In this document: piece after piece, positions 1 through 9,757 of the stretch
Position numbering within the stretch: the first letter of the stretch is position 1
Layout of the letters: each line of letters opens with the position of its first letter
Source: Planctomycetaceae bacterium
Lineage (GTDB): Bacteria > Planctomycetota > Planctomycetia > Planctomycetales > Planctomycetaceae
Assembly (NCBI GenBank): GCA_029243145.1
Contig: JAQWSQ010000105.1
Coordinates: 1 to 35,229 of the forward strand
DNA: 35,229 nucleotides
Direction of reading: 5' to 3'
Translations under genes and position numbers: made by a program
The notes under the pieces: generated by a model
What the model was told of the DNA's origin: nothing
Seen by the model: the letters and a program-made list of their open reading frames with translations, nothing else
Database searches by the model: none

Positions 1-3000
1 GATGGTGACGGAATTCCCGATCCGGTTGTTGCCGGGAATGTGACAGGTGGTAACACCAATCACGGCATGGCGTTTTATGCCAACAACGGTGGTCAAGTTT
101 ACCTACAAGCGGGTGCCTTGTCAGACTTCGTACAAGCCGACCCTCTGAGTCCTGTCTTCTTTAACACCTTCAGTGGTGATGGCGGGAATGGACTCCACAT
201 TGAAGCCAACTCCAATAACTCCAACGGTGGTCGTTCCAGCTTCATCGGTGGTACGATTCTCGCGAACAACTTCTCGAATCCCGCAGCCGGAGGAAACGGG
301 TTAGGAATCGTGGCGAACGGCCAAGGACTTCCAGGAGTCTCAACACCTTCCTTCATTGACTTCGGTAACACGGCTCAAATTGAAGGTGTAGCCGATGTCG
401 ATTTAGATGGAATCATTGAAAATACAATCGACCTCACAACACGCAACGCGGGAACGGGTGTCTTTGGGTTTGCTGGTTTGCAAAATTACTCCGGTGTGAT
501 TCGCGGCAACCTGTTTGATCGCCAGGCAAGTGGTAACGACGGTGCAGAAATCATCGTCACCAACTCAGCAGCCGATATTGACTTCATCGGGAATACTTTC
601 ATCGCCGATGAAGGAAGCAACGCCGCTGTGGGAGCCGGTATCAATGCCAGCCTCGTCGGTGGGACCGCTCCAAACCTCTATCAAAACTCTCAACTGGTCA
701 TGTCTGTCGGTGGAACAATTCCCGGGCAAGGCAACGTCTTTACTAACAACGGTGACGCGGGTGTGATCTTCACCACAGAAGGGTTCGTCGGTTCTCCCAC
801 ACGCCAGCAAGATCGGAGTTTTCTCTCGGTTCAGAACAACCTCTTTGAAGGAACCTTCGATAATGGAGCCGCGACCAATGTCTCACCCGATGGTGCTGGT
901 GTCTTTGTGCGACGCTCGGGAGCTTCGTTGTTAACCGCCGTCATCGGTGACGGCATGGCCAATAATCAAATGAACGGCAACATGTTTACTGGTAACGATG
1001 TCGGTGTGCAGGTGGTGGGTGCTGGTTCAGAACAATCGGCTTTGAACGATTTCGCCGCTTCGATGGTTTACATCGACGACAACATGTTTGACGCCAACGG
1101 AAACGGCATTCAGTACGATCTGACCGCGGACACCGTCATGCAGACATTTGTTGTAACCAACAGTCTGACGAATACGATCAATGATGCCATTCAAGTGAAC
1201 TCGGGTAACAACTCCTCCTTGGGGATGCCCGTCCAAGCCGTGAACGGTGAAGACCTCAACTTCGATAGCGTGCTTCAACCTTGGGAAGACGTCAACTTTG
1301 ATATGACGCTACAAGGAGCAGGACCGACCGTCCTGTCATCAGTCTTTGATTCAAACTTCATTCAAGGCTTTGGTGATGACGGGATTGATCTCAGCAACAC
1401 CTTCCAAGCCTTCCAGGATGTCCGCATCTCGGGTCGTCAACTGGACACGTTCGGTAATCAAATCCGCACCATCATCGATGGACAGGGAGCCGGCGATAAT
1501 GGTCTTGAAATCTCATCGTCCGGTAACCATGTTGTGCAGGGCGCTCCCGGAACAAACCTCTGGACAATTCGGGGTGTCGATATCTTGGATGTCGGGACCG
1601 ACGGTATTAACATCAATACGACATCTGGCCAGAACACCTTCTTCATTGGTTCGCCGGAAATTACCGGGAATCCCTTCGGTGGCCAATACGTGCGAGTTTG
1701 GAACTCGGGCGATGATGGTCTCGATGTCCTTTCCGATGGCAGCACCTCAGATAACTTCTTTATCAATAGCTTCATGACCACCATGAACGGTGACGACGGT
1801 GCCGTCTTCTTCCAAGATAGCGTAGCCGCTGTCGCCGTGAACATTACGAACTCTGTCTTTAATGAGAACGAAGGGAACGGTCTTCAAGCCGACATTCGTT
1901 CTATCTCGACATCTATTGATAATGTCTTCACTGCGGTCTACAACATCGGCACCGAAGATACCACGAGCAATGGCTCTGGAACAAACGAGGATAATGACGG
2001 CGTGAAGGGAACGATTAATGTCGCCACCTTCTCCTTTACCGATGAAGATAGCAACAACAACGGAATCCTTGATGGCGGAGAAGACACTAACGGAAACGGC
2101 ATCCTCGATGTCGGAGAAGATGTGACACTCACTGGTGGAACGACACCCGGCGTTGCCGGTAACACATTCAGCAATAACAACGAACAAGGCTTCTTCTTCC
2201 AGACATTGGCAGAAGGAATCGGTGGATCGTTAGCGGGTGCCATTACCTTATTGGATGGTGTCGCTCCAACTGATCCTCGTAACGTACAGGGATCTAACCA
2301 AAACGCAGGCGACATCTTCCCAACGGTTCAATTTGACGGTGAGAACGAAGCATTCATGCTTGCTAATGCTGCCACAACCAGTGTTAGTACGGCAACAGTG
2401 CTGAACTTTGTGAATAACCAGGTCACCGATAACGGTTCGCGTGCTGGGAACGCGGTTGACGGTATGGTGCTCCAAATTGGTACCAACACTCAACAAATTG
2501 CCTGGCTTGATGGTAACCTGTTCGGTGGTAACGAACTAGACGACTTGAGAACCCAAGTGGTTGTCTCTGCCAACCCACAAGCTTCGGGAACTCTTGGAAC
2601 TCCAAACCGAACGCGATTCGAGTACGATCCGGTCGCCTTCCTGGATATTTCAATGGGGCAAAACTACACGACTGGTCTAGGTGTTCCACCGACCATCGAT
2701 ACTGCGTTCAATGCACCTATGGGGCCAAGCACCTTAATCAACCCGAATGGCCTGAATGTGGGTAACTTTGGCGAATCGGCCTTCTTTAATATCGATGGTG
2801 AAACGACGGCTCTCTTCGGACGCACCGAACTGGGAGTGTTCACGAACAGCGATGTTGTGAAACCTGCAAACCGTCAGGCCATCGGGGTCTTCACCTTCTA
2901 CGATTCCGTGGGTAATGGTAGTAACTTACCACTCGGTAATGTTGGAGGTGCCAATACCTTTACCCAGTCCTTCGGTTTCTCGGGGGCGTTCACTGGTATC

Positions 3001-3096
3001 CTTGCTTTACCCGATACTGACAACACAACGGGAGCACTCATTCGGGCAGGCTTCGAGACACTTAACTTTGACAATGGCCCATTCATTATCCGATAA
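1..3096 (+). CDS. Large beta-helix-type surface protein, 3' end (5' partial)
   Basis: The frame is open from base 1 with no start in context, so the gene begins upstream; 1031 codons are visible and it ends in TAA. The translation is rich in Asn, Gly, Asp and Thr, with many irregular repeats of the form N-x-F-x-x-N-G/D-x-x-G, typical of right-handed parallel beta-helix (PbH1) proteins. The first visible residues, DGDGIPDP, and a duplicated stretch encoded at about 2047-2118 (two copies of N-G-I-L-D-x-G-E-D) resemble calcium-binding thrombospondin-type-3 or dockerin-like loops. Low Cys and Lys content and the repeats suggest a secreted or surface-exposed protein such as an adhesin or polysaccharide-binding protein. 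No catalytic residues can be assigned from this fragment. No C-terminal sorting signal such as LPXTG was seen. Family call moderate, function unknown. Confidence 0.75.
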   Translation, partial: DGDGIPDPVVAGNVTGGNTNHGMAFYANNGGQVYLQAGALSDFVQADPLSPVFFNTFSGDGGNGLHIEANSNNSNGGRSSFIGGTILANNFSNPAAGGNGLGIVANGQGLPGVSTPSFIDFGNTAQIEGVADVDLDGIIENTIDLTTRNAGTGVFGFAGLQNYSGVIRGNLFDRQASGNDGAEIIVTNSAADIDFIGNTFIADEGSNAAVGAGINASLVGGTAPNLYQNSQLVMSVGGTIPGQGNVFTNNGDAGVIFTTEGFVGSPTRQQDRSFLSVQNNLFEGTFDNGAATNVSPDGAGVFVRRSGASLLTAVIGDGMANNQMNGNMFTGNDVGVQVVGAGSEQSALNDFAASMVYIDDNMFDANGNGIQYDLTADTVMQTFVVTNSLTNTINDAIQVNSGNNSSLGMPVQAVNGEDLNFDSVLQPWEDVNFDMTLQGAGPTVLSSVFDSNFIQGFGDDGIDLSNTFQAFQDVRISGRQLDTFGNQIRTIIDGQGAGDNGLEISSSGNHVVQGAPGTNLWTIRGVDILDVGTDGININTTSGQNTFFIGSPEITGNPFGGQYVRVWNSGDDGLDVLSDGSTSDNFFINSFMTTMNGDDGAVFFQDSVAAVAVNITNSVFNENEGNGLQADIRSISTSIDNVFTAVYNIGTEDTTSNGSGTNEDNDGVKGTINVATFSFTDEDSNNNGILDGGEDTNGNGILDVGEDVTLTGGTTPGVAGNTFSNNNEQGFFFQTLAEGIGGSLAGAITLLDGVAPTDPRNVQGSNQNAGDIFPTVQFDGENEAFMLANAATTSVSTATVLNFVNNQVTDNGSRAGNAVDGMVLQIGTNTQQIAWLDGNLFGGNELDDLRTQVVVSANPQASGTLGTPNRTRFEYDPVAFLDISMGQNYTTGLGVPPTIDTAFNAPMGPSTLINPNGLNVGNFGESAFFNIDGETTALFGRTELGVFTNSDVVKPANRQAIGVFTFYDSVGNGSNLPLGNVGGANTFTQSFGFSGAFTGILALPDTDNTTGALIRAGFETLNFDNGPFIIR

Positions 3097-3133
3097 TTAT
3101 CGGAGTATGACTTGTTCATGATGAAAACTTCAC

Positions 3134-3171
3134 AACTCCCTCGATCATTCACTTGGCCGGGGGAGTTTTTT
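3134..3171 (+). terminator. Rho-independent terminator of the beta-helix gene
   Basis: A 7-bp stem AACTCCC (3134-3140) / GGGAGTT (3161-3167) encloses a 20-nt loop and runs into a T tract, 38 bases after the TAA stop of the large surface-protein gene. The long loop makes it weaker than a textbook terminator, but position and T-run fit. Confidence 0.65.
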
Positions 3172-3219
3172 ATGCGCGGTGTTGTATGAGTCTTGTCAGC
3201 AAAAGACTTGCGTTGATCG

Positions 3220-5019
3220 ATGTCCGGGCTTGATCTACAACTTGTCCTACACAGAAATGCATCCACCCCGACGAACCGACCCCGCATGAGTTCCGCGACA
3301 CTCACCAACAATCAACCCACCACGGTAATCCAGCAAAAGCTCGTTGGAGTTTTTCTCGTGGTCGGATTATTGATGCGTTGTAGTCGCTATTTGATGAACT
3401 TCCCCTTGTGGGAAGATGAATGTTTTTTAGCCGTCAATTTCATCGACCGCGGCTATCTCGAATTACTTGAGCCTTTACGCTATCACCAGGTCGCACCGGT
3501 TCTTTTTCTCTGGATCGAACTGACAACCGTCAAACTGTTTGGGTTCCATGAATTTGCCCTGAGAGCGTTCCCGTTCCTCTGTAGCATTGTTGGCTTGTTT
3601 CTGTTTCTCCATCTTGCCAAACGGTTGCTCTCTGGTTCTGCATTGGTGCTTGCTGTCGGTATTTTTGCCGTTTCTTATCCCAATATGCGGTATGCGGCGG
3701 AAGCCAAGCAATACGCCTCGGACATGTTAGCGGGCCTGATCTACTTAACGATGTGTGTCGAATGGTGGCGTGCATTTTCCTCGACTGACACAGCTAAGAC
3801 ACATTGTGCAAGTCGTTGGCTGTGGGCGCTGGTCGTCTTCACACCTGTTGCCGTTGGGCTTTCCTATTCGGCTGTGTTTTCCGCCGGAGCGGTTAGCTTG
3901 TTTGTGCTGATGACAATTATTAGTCGAGTGTCTACGAACCGCGATCCTGCTGTCAGTCTGCTCAGTTCTCTGTTTAGTCATCGACAACTACGTCTTTGGA
4001 CAGTTTACAATATCGCTTTGTTGGGTAGCTTTGCCGTAGTGTTACTGATTGCCGCTCAAGGACAGGCTTCTGCCGAGCTTGATTGGATGGGCCGCTACTG
4101 GAGCAACGCATTTCCTCCGTTGGGTACGCCTGCGGAACTTCCGCTATGGTTATTGGAGACTCATTGCGGACCGTTATTAGCGTTTCCTTTGGGTGGTCAC
4201 AATTTCGCCAGTACGTTCACGACGATTTGTGTTTTGATTGGCGTAATTGCTCTCGCTCGTCGAAATCGGATATTGGCCGTGTTGTTGTTAATGCCGGCCA
4301 CATTGCATCTGATTGCCGCCGCTTTGCAGCGTTATCCTTACGGAGGCCACTTCAAATTTTCGATGCATATGGCGGGGGTTATCTGCCTGTTAGCGGGTTT
4401 TGGAGCGGTGTTACTGCTAGACGCGATTGGGAAGCTCACTCGCACTCAACGATACACTCTCGCGGTGGCCACTGCTTACCTTTTGTTGGTTGGTAGCGGA
4501 ACTGTGATCCGGGATATCAGGTCTCCCTACAAAACGGAATCCGACATGCGTGCCCGAGCGTTTGCACAATGGTTCTGGTTTAGTACCTCATTCCAGGGAG
4601 AGTCTCTGTGTGTCGAAAACGATCTCGGCATCATTTTGACTCCCAAGGCACAAACCGAGTTGAGTTGGACGGCCATGTATTGGGCGAACAAAGCGATCTA
4701 TTCTTCTCAAACGGTGAATCATCTCGACGATTTGAAAGTCACACACAAAAGGCCGTTACGATGTGTGATCTATCGCGACCCCAAATTCAAATTCGATCAA
4801 TCCGCATTCGAAGATTGGATGTCAGAAATGACCTCCCGCTGGGAACTCGTTTCGACCGAGAAATATCCATTTCCTCGTTTCGCCAAATATCAGTCACATG
4901 CAGATCGTGATGATGCGCGAGCGGTCGATTACGCAGAGATTTACAAGTTTGTGCCCAAGTCAGCGAAGAACGAGGTTGAGTTCAGCGAAGACGACGAGAG
5001 TCCTGCTAAGCGTCGTTGA
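3220..5019 (+). CDS. GT-C type membrane glycosyltransferase (family 39-like)
   Basis: A 599-aa polytopic membrane protein. After a polar N-terminus there is a first membrane segment (about residues 42-56), then a luminal/periplasmic-loop motif PLWEDECF (about 64-71). Acidic residues at that place are the hallmark of GT-C transferases of the ArnT / protein O-mannosyltransferase type, which use polyprenyl-phosphate sugars. Around ten hydrophobic segments follow, up to about residue 430, and then a soluble C-terminal domain of about 165 residues. By family it would transfer a sugar from a lipid carrier to a lipid or protein outside the inner membrane; the substrate cannot be read. Start uncertain: the first ATG is at 3220, but a second in-frame ATG at 3286 also works and neither has a clear Shine-Dalgarno. 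It converges on the rhomboid gene, with only 4 bases between the stops. Confidence 0.75.
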   Translation: MSGLDLQLVLHRNASTPTNRPRMSSATLTNNQPTTVIQQKLVGVFLVVGLLMRCSRYLMNFPLWEDECFLAVNFIDRGYLELLEPLRYHQVAPVLFLWIELTTVKLFGFHEFALRAFPFLCSIVGLFLFLHLAKRLLSGSALVLAVGIFAVSYPNMRYAAEAKQYASDMLAGLIYLTMCVEWWRAFSSTDTAKTHCASRWLWALVVFTPVAVGLSYSAVFSAGAVSLFVLMTIISRVSTNRDPAVSLLSSLFSHRQLRLWTVYNIALLGSFAVVLLIAAQGQASAELDWMGRYWSNAFPPLGTPAELPLWLLETHCGPLLAFPLGGHNFASTFTTICVLIGVIALARRNRILAVLLLMPATLHLIAAALQRYPYGGHFKFSMHMAGVICLLAGFGAVLLLDAIGKLTRTQRYTLAVATAYLLLVGSGTVIRDIRSPYKTESDMRARAFAQWFWFSTSFQGESLCVENDLGIILTPKAQTELSWTAMYWANKAIYSSQTVNHLDDLKVTHKRPLRCVIYRDPKFKFDQSAFEDWMSEMTSRWELVSTEKYPFPRFAKYQSHADRDDARAVDYAEIYKFVPKSAKNEVEFSEDDESPAKRR

Positions 5020-5023
5020 AATG

Positions 5024-5809
5024 TTAATTCTGTCGCCAACGATCTCTCTGATCTGGTGTTGCCGATCCTGCTTGCGGGTTGGATTTGACGAAGAGTGTGA
5101 CTAAAGCCAGCCCCGCGATGAACCCACCGATATGGGCGGCATAAGCGACGCCTCCTCCCTCTTGACCGCTTGTTCCCAAGCCGCCGATGACCTGCATGAC
5201 AAACCACATTCCCACAACGACCCAAGCAGGTAATGTAATGACGACGCGAATGGCGATGACATGGACACCTCGTGTGGGATGTCTCATCAGATAGCCACCC
5301 AGCACGCCGGCAATTGCCCCGGAGGCTCCCAGACAAGGGACTAATGCGCTGGGGCCACCCGCGTTCAGTAACACATGCGATAAACCGGCAAGAATTCCGC
5401 AGAGTAGATAGAAGGCAAGATATCGACCATGTCCCATTTCATCTTCGATATTGTCCCCAAAAATCCACAGATACAACATATTCCCCAATAAGTGCATGAT
5501 GCCGCCATGCATGAACATGGCTGTCAGCAAGGTTCCCCAAACGGGAATGGGCGTCGGTTCGAGGCCCGGCATGAGATATACTTGGCCGGTGGCCGGATCC
5601 TCAATCTCTTCGGGATCGGTGACAATGTCCTGCCCGGTGACGATCTCTTTGGGCACGGTGGAAAATGCCATCGTGAACTTCTCGCCATGGGAGCCCGATT
5701 GCAGCAAGAAGAAAACTGCAATGTTGATGGCAAGTAAAGCGTAATTGACGACCGGCTTGATCGTTCGACCTCGATTGTCGTCACCGATGGGGAAGAAAAA
5801 TAATGGCAT
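5024..5809 (-). CDS. Rhomboid family intramembrane serine protease
   Basis: A 261-aa membrane protein with the rhomboid fold. It has a short N-terminal MPLFFFPIGDDN segment and a first helix, a long periplasmic insertion (about 40-90), then helices containing HGGIMHLLGN (101-110), the catalytic GASG motif (Ser163) and the catalytic His226 in AAHIGGF. The Ser-His dyad is therefore complete and the protein should be active, cleaving transmembrane substrates within the bilayer; the substrate is unknown. The frame extends upstream to 5953, but I chose the ATG at 5809: the N-terminus then matches the common planctomycete rhomboid start, a purine-rich AAAAGAGA lies just upstream, and overlap with the divergent MfnB-like gene is avoided. 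Confidence 0.9.
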   Translation of the reverse strand: MPLFFFPIGDDNRGRTIKPVVNYALLAINIAVFFLLQSGSHGEKFTMAFSTVPKEIVTGQDIVTDPEEIEDPATGQVYLMPGLEPTPIPVWGTLLTAMFMHGGIMHLLGNMLYLWIFGDNIEDEMGHGRYLAFYLLCGILAGLSHVLLNAGGPSALVPCLGASGAIAGVLGGYLMRHPTRGVHVIAIRVVITLPAWVVVGMWFVMQVIGGLGTSGQEGGGVAYAAHIGGFIAGLALVTLFVKSNPQAGSATPDQRDRWRQN

Positions 5810-5931
5810 GAAGTCTCTTTTCAGAATTCCACGGAATGTTTGAATGATTATAACCAAGACGTCGGGCAGCGAAAAGAAGGTGGTTGCGCAAACGACTCGA
5901 CAAGGCCAGTCTTGATAGCTATGTTGCTGAA

Positions 5932-6699
5932 ATGAATGAACCTGTGGAATCAAGTCTAATCATCAATTTGCCCCCGGTGGCTCCTCGTCTCCTCGTTAGC
6001 GTGCGCGATCTGGAAGAAGCACGGATCGCCCATCATGCAAACGTCGATTTGATCGATTTGAAAGAGCCTCACAAGGGTTCGCTCGGCATGGTTGAACTCT
6101 CGACCGCTCAACAGATCGCCGAAGAACTGCCCCAAGCCACGCTGAGCCTGGCTCTTGGCGAACTGGCCGAATGGAGGCAAAAAACATCCGTCTCACGAAT
6201 TCCAACGACTTTTCGATATCTGAAAATCGGTTTGACCGGAGAAGTCTCAAACAGCTATTGGCGGGAAGAGTGGCAATCATTCAGGAACAAAATCGACGCA
6301 GAGGCTGAGAAATCATTCCGCTGGATTGCCGTGGTTTATGCCGACTATGAGCTTGCGAAGAGTCCCACTCCCGACGTAATCATTGAGGCGGCTATCGAGA
6401 CGGGTTGCGCGGGAGTGTTGTTCGATACCTGGTCGAAACAGTCGGGGAGTTTGCTTGATCTGGTATCAGTCGAACAGTTAGAAAAATATCGAAAAGTGAT
6501 TCAGGCAGCGGGCTTATTGACGGCATTTGCGGGCAGCCTCCGCGAGACTCATTTGCCAACCGTAAGACCGATCGGAGCCGATATTATCGCGGTGCGCGGC
6601 GCGATCTGTGAAGAAAACAACCGAGTCGGGACGGTCTCTGCGTCTCGCATCAAAGCATTTCAGGACGTGCTGAAATCTCCTATTGGACAACCGGGGTGA
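5932..6699 (+). CDS. mfnB: MfnB-family (5-formylfuran-3-yl)methyl phosphate synthase (UPF0264/DUF556)
   Basis: A 255-aa TIM-barrel protein. The N-terminal RLLVSVRDLEEARIA segment, DLIDLKEPHKGSLG (about 39-52, with Lys44 as the expected Schiff-base lysine) and GVLFDTWSKQSG further on are the signature blocks of the MfnB/DUF556 family. In methanogens MfnB condenses two glyceraldehyde-3-phosphate molecules into the furan precursor of methanofuran. Members also occur in planctomycetes and methylotrophs, where they accompany tetrahydromethanopterin/methanofuran-type C1 metabolism. No other gene of that pathway is in this window. The frame is open back to 5884; I chose the ATG at 5932 because conservation begins shortly after it and it leaves a normal divergent gap to the rhomboid gene. 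No strong ribosome-binding site is visible. The 3' end converges on the beta-propeller gene. Confidence 0.8.
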   Translation: MNEPVESSLIINLPPVAPRLLVSVRDLEEARIAHHANVDLIDLKEPHKGSLGMVELSTAQQIAEELPQATLSLALGELAEWRQKTSVSRIPTTFRYLKIGLTGEVSNSYWREEWQSFRNKIDAEAEKSFRWIAVVYADYELAKSPTPDVIIEAAIETGCAGVLFDTWSKQSGSLLDLVSVEQLEKYRKVIQAAGLLTAFAGSLRETHLPTVRPIGADIIAVRGAICEENNRVGTVSASRIKAFQDVLKSPIGQPG

Positions 6700-6705
6700 T
6701 GATAT

Positions 6706-7767
6706 TCACTCCGCTTTTTTCTCTATGATGGCTTTCGCCTCGTCTTGAACGGCTTTCAGTTTTACCTCGTCTTTGGCAGCGGGCTTCGCTTTTTCGGCGG
6801 CCTTTTTTTCTTCTTCCTTCACAGGCGGTTTGATGGCGGCTGCAAAGACGATCTGTTTTCCGTTGCGGGTGTAACGAGGATTCGTGGCAATCATATGAGG
6901 GGGAAGATTGGGGACAGGTACCGGCTTGGCAGCGGGTTTGAGAGGCTCGATCGTGTAGAGACGGTGGATTTTTAATTCGGGATCGAGTTGTGAAAACAGG
7001 ATTTTCGATCCATCAGGATGCCAATCAAGAGACTCATGCACTCCGGTTGTTTCTTGCAGTAAAACGGGTTCTCGTTCGTCAATCACCTCGACTGCGTAAA
7101 TTCCAGTCGTTCGTTCGTGAGTAATCCCCTTGAATACAATATTGCGGCTATCGGGCGACCAGGCAAAGTTAAAATAGATAATGCGAAACGGGGACTTCTC
7201 TCCCTCGAAGACAATCCATTCATCTCCCTCGATAATGTCTAAGATTTTCAGATTGTAACTGTTGGAATAAGTTGCCCAGGCGAGTTTTTTTCCGTCAGGA
7301 GACCAAGCCGTCCCCCAACCTTTGGGGTCGAGTTTTGTGGCGGTTTCTTCGGGATTATCGACGTTGGCGACCCACACGCCGCGATCATCGTAACGGGAAT
7401 AAAAGAATCGTTTACCGCGCGGGGAAAGAGACGGGTTCAACCCTTTGCACAATTCTGTTTCTTCACCGGATTCTAAGTCCACGAGATAGACATTTGAAGA
7501 TGTGGCACGCTCTTTTTGCTCGGCATTAAAACCACTGAAAATCATCAACTGGCCATTTTCAGAGAACGAGGGAGAGCCTTCCGCTCGGGAGGTCGATTCT
7601 GGGAATAATCGCTTCGGATTTTTGCCATCGATATCTGCGATGTAAAGTTGGGACCAAGTTTGCAGTTTCAAACGGTCTTTTGAGAGAGCTTGATCTTGCG
7701 CCGACAATTGTCCTGTTGAGGTCAGATACGCCAGAAAAATGATGATAACGATGTATTTGTGGAACAT
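6706..7767 (-). CDS. Secreted TolB-like beta-propeller protein (PD40 repeats)
   Basis: A 353-aa protein with an N-terminal signal peptide (MFHKYIVIIIFLAYLTSTG, cleavage near SAQ). Next come repeated blocks of the PD40/TolB type: PSFSENGQLMIFSG, PSLSPRGKRFFYSRY, TAWSPDGKKLAWATYS, FAWSPDSRNIVFKG, DWHPDGSKILFS and PRYTRNGKQIVFAA. These six blades fit a TolB-like propeller. The C-terminal 45 residues are almost only Lys, Ala, Glu and Pro, and look like a flexible or coiled tail. The role is probably a periplasmic binding or scaffold protein; no enzyme motif is present. The frame extends to a TTG at 7812, but ATG 7767 gives a proper signal peptide. Confidence 0.75.
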   Translation of the reverse strand: MFHKYIVIIIFLAYLTSTGQLSAQDQALSKDRLKLQTWSQLYIADIDGKNPKRLFPESTSRAEGSPSFSENGQLMIFSGFNAEQKERATSSNVYLVDLESGEETELCKGLNPSLSPRGKRFFYSRYDDRGVWVANVDNPEETATKLDPKGWGTAWSPDGKKLAWATYSNSYNLKILDIIEGDEWIVFEGEKSPFRIIYFNFAWSPDSRNIVFKGITHERTTGIYAVEVIDEREPVLLQETTGVHESLDWHPDGSKILFSQLDPELKIHRLYTIEPLKPAAKPVPVPNLPPHMIATNPRYTRNGKQIVFAAAIKPPVKEEEKKAAEKAKPAAKDEVKLKAVQDEAKAIIEKKAE

Positions 7768-7984
7768 ATCTTCGATCTCAGAGATAACGATAACCGGTGA
7801 ACCCTTTTTCAAATCCTCGCCGAACTCTTTCTAGAACACAAGAACAGAATTTATCGGTTGAATGGCTGCATTTTGTGAGATCCCTCGAATTTCTCACCCC
7901 GAACGGGCTTTGCACTTCTGGCGTCAACAGTCACAATAGAGCGACAATTCAAACCCCTTCGTACTTTATAGCTTCTGAATACCG

Positions 7985-9757
7985 ATGACCACGCTGCTTG
8001 AACTCCGCGACGCCTTGAAATCATACGGCGGCCAAACTCTTCTTGATGAAGCCGAATTGACCCTGACTGATGAATATAAGGTCGGTTTTATTGGCCGAAA
8101 CGGTGCCGGTAAATCGACTCTCTGCAAAATTTTGCTGGGTAACGAGCAACTCGACTCGGGTGAATGCATCCGGCATCCGCATTTACGGCTCGGTTATTTG
8201 CATCAGCACGATCCGTTCGATCCGGGTGAATCGGCGATGGAATTTCTGATGCGTGACTCGGGGCAGCCCGATTATCGATGCGGCCAAGTGGCGGCTCAAT
8301 TTGAGCTGAAGAACGAACGCTTGGAATGTCCGTTGAAAGAACTTTCGGGTGGTTGGCAGACTCGTGTCAAATTGGCGGCGTTGTTATTACACGACCCAAA
8401 TTTGTTACTGCTCGACGAACCGACCAACTTTCTGGATTTGCGAACGCAGATTCTGTTGGAAAATTTTCTGCGCGATTTGCCCTTGGCGTGTGTGATTGTT
8501 TCCCATGATCGTTCATTTCTCAAAGCCACCTGTAAACAGACACTCGAACTGGCGAAAGGGAAGCTCACGATGTACTCGGGCGACATCGAAGCGTATTTGG
8601 AGATGAAGGATGAACAACGCGAACGAGACATGCGTTACAACGCCAACATTCGGTCTAAACAAAGACAGCTCAAAACATTCATCGATAAAAATAAAGCGGG
8701 TGCCAACACGGCTTCTCAAGCGCGCAGTAAAGCCAAACAACTCGCGCGTTTAGAGACGGTCGATATCGAACAATCGGAAGCAACCGTTTCGATTCATGTT
8801 CCCAGAGTCGAAGCCAGAAAAGGTTCGGTGTTACGATGTACCGACCTTTCCATCGGCTACGAAAAAGGGGAGCCGGTTGCTGAAAAAATTCATCTCGATC
8901 TCGAGTATGGCGAACGGATTGCCATCGTGGGAGACAACGGACAAGGAAAAACAACCTTCCTGCGAACAATCGTGGGATCGTTGCCTGAACTTGGCGGCAA
9001 TATCAAATGGGGGTACGGCGTCGACATCGGGACGTACGCTCAACATGTCTACACTTCATTGCCGAAAGACATGCGAGTTCTTGAATATTTGCAGGCTGAA
9101 GCGCTCCCCCAAACAACCACTCAACAAGTGTTGGAAGCGGCGGGAAGTTTTCTGTTTCGGGATGAACATTTGAAGAAACCGGTTTCGGTGTTAAGTGGGG
9201 GAGAACGGGCACGACTTTGCCTCTCAGGGATTATGCTGGGGAAATCGTCGGTCCTCATTCTCGACGAACCGGGAAACCACCTCGATGTGGAAACCGTTGA
9301 AGCACTCGCCGACGCGCTCAAGACTTACAAAGGAACCGTGATTTTTACGAGCCACGATCGACACTTCATGCAAAAAGTGGCAACGACGGTTGTCGAGGTT
9401 CGCGATGGGACCGTGGTGAATTATCCCGGCAGTTACGAAGATTACCTCTATCGAGTCACTAGAGAAGTCGAAGATGGTCAGCGAGACGCCTCCTCGTCAC
9501 CAAGATCACAAGGCCCCGCGACCATCGTAAAGCAGGCGGGCAAAGTGATCTATGAGACCTCGAAAGAGCAAAAAAAAGTCGAACGAAAAATTGAGAAACT
9601 CGATCAGCAACGGCAGAAAATCAACAAAGATTTTCTCGCAATGACGGATCACGAAAAAGCAGCCGAGTTGCAAACAGAACTCGATGCTCTTAATGACGAG
9701 ATCGGACAACTCGAAGAGCAGTGGATGGAGTTGCAATCCGAGCTGGATGACGTTTAA
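7985..9757 (+). CDS. ABC-F family ATPase (Uup/YheS-like)
   Basis: A 590-aa soluble protein with two ABC ATPase domains and no membrane segments. Domain 1 has Walker A GRNGAGKST (37-45), signature LSGGWQ (121-126) and Walker B LLLLDEPTNFLD (141-152). A charged helical linker follows (about 205-260, the ABC-F interdomain linker). Domain 2 has Walker A GDNGQGKT (317-324), signature LSGGE (404-408) and Walker B VLILDEPGNHLD (424-435). After about residue 500 there is a Lys/Glu/Gln-rich coiled coil like the C-terminal DNA- or RNA-binding arm of Uup. ABC-F proteins act on ribosomes (translation factors, sometimes antibiotic protection) or, in Uup, on DNA transactions. The subfamily cannot be fixed by eye. 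DEPGN in place of DEPTN in the second Walker B is a mild variation. Confidence 0.9.
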   Translation: MTTLLELRDALKSYGGQTLLDEAELTLTDEYKVGFIGRNGAGKSTLCKILLGNEQLDSGECIRHPHLRLGYLHQHDPFDPGESAMEFLMRDSGQPDYRCGQVAAQFELKNERLECPLKELSGGWQTRVKLAALLLHDPNLLLLDEPTNFLDLRTQILLENFLRDLPLACVIVSHDRSFLKATCKQTLELAKGKLTMYSGDIEAYLEMKDEQRERDMRYNANIRSKQRQLKTFIDKNKAGANTASQARSKAKQLARLETVDIEQSEATVSIHVPRVEARKGSVLRCTDLSIGYEKGEPVAEKIHLDLEYGERIAIVGDNGQGKTTFLRTIVGSLPELGGNIKWGYGVDIGTYAQHVYTSLPKDMRVLEYLQAEALPQTTTQQVLEAAGSFLFRDEHLKKPVSVLSGGERARLCLSGIMLGKSSVLILDEPGNHLDVETVEALADALKTYKGTVIFTSHDRHFMQKVATTVVEVRDGTVVNYPGSYEDYLYRVTREVEDGQRDASSSPRSQGPATIVKQAGKVIYETSKEQKKVERKIEKLDQQRQKINKDFLAMTDHEKAAELQTELDALNDEIGQLEEQWMELQSELDDV

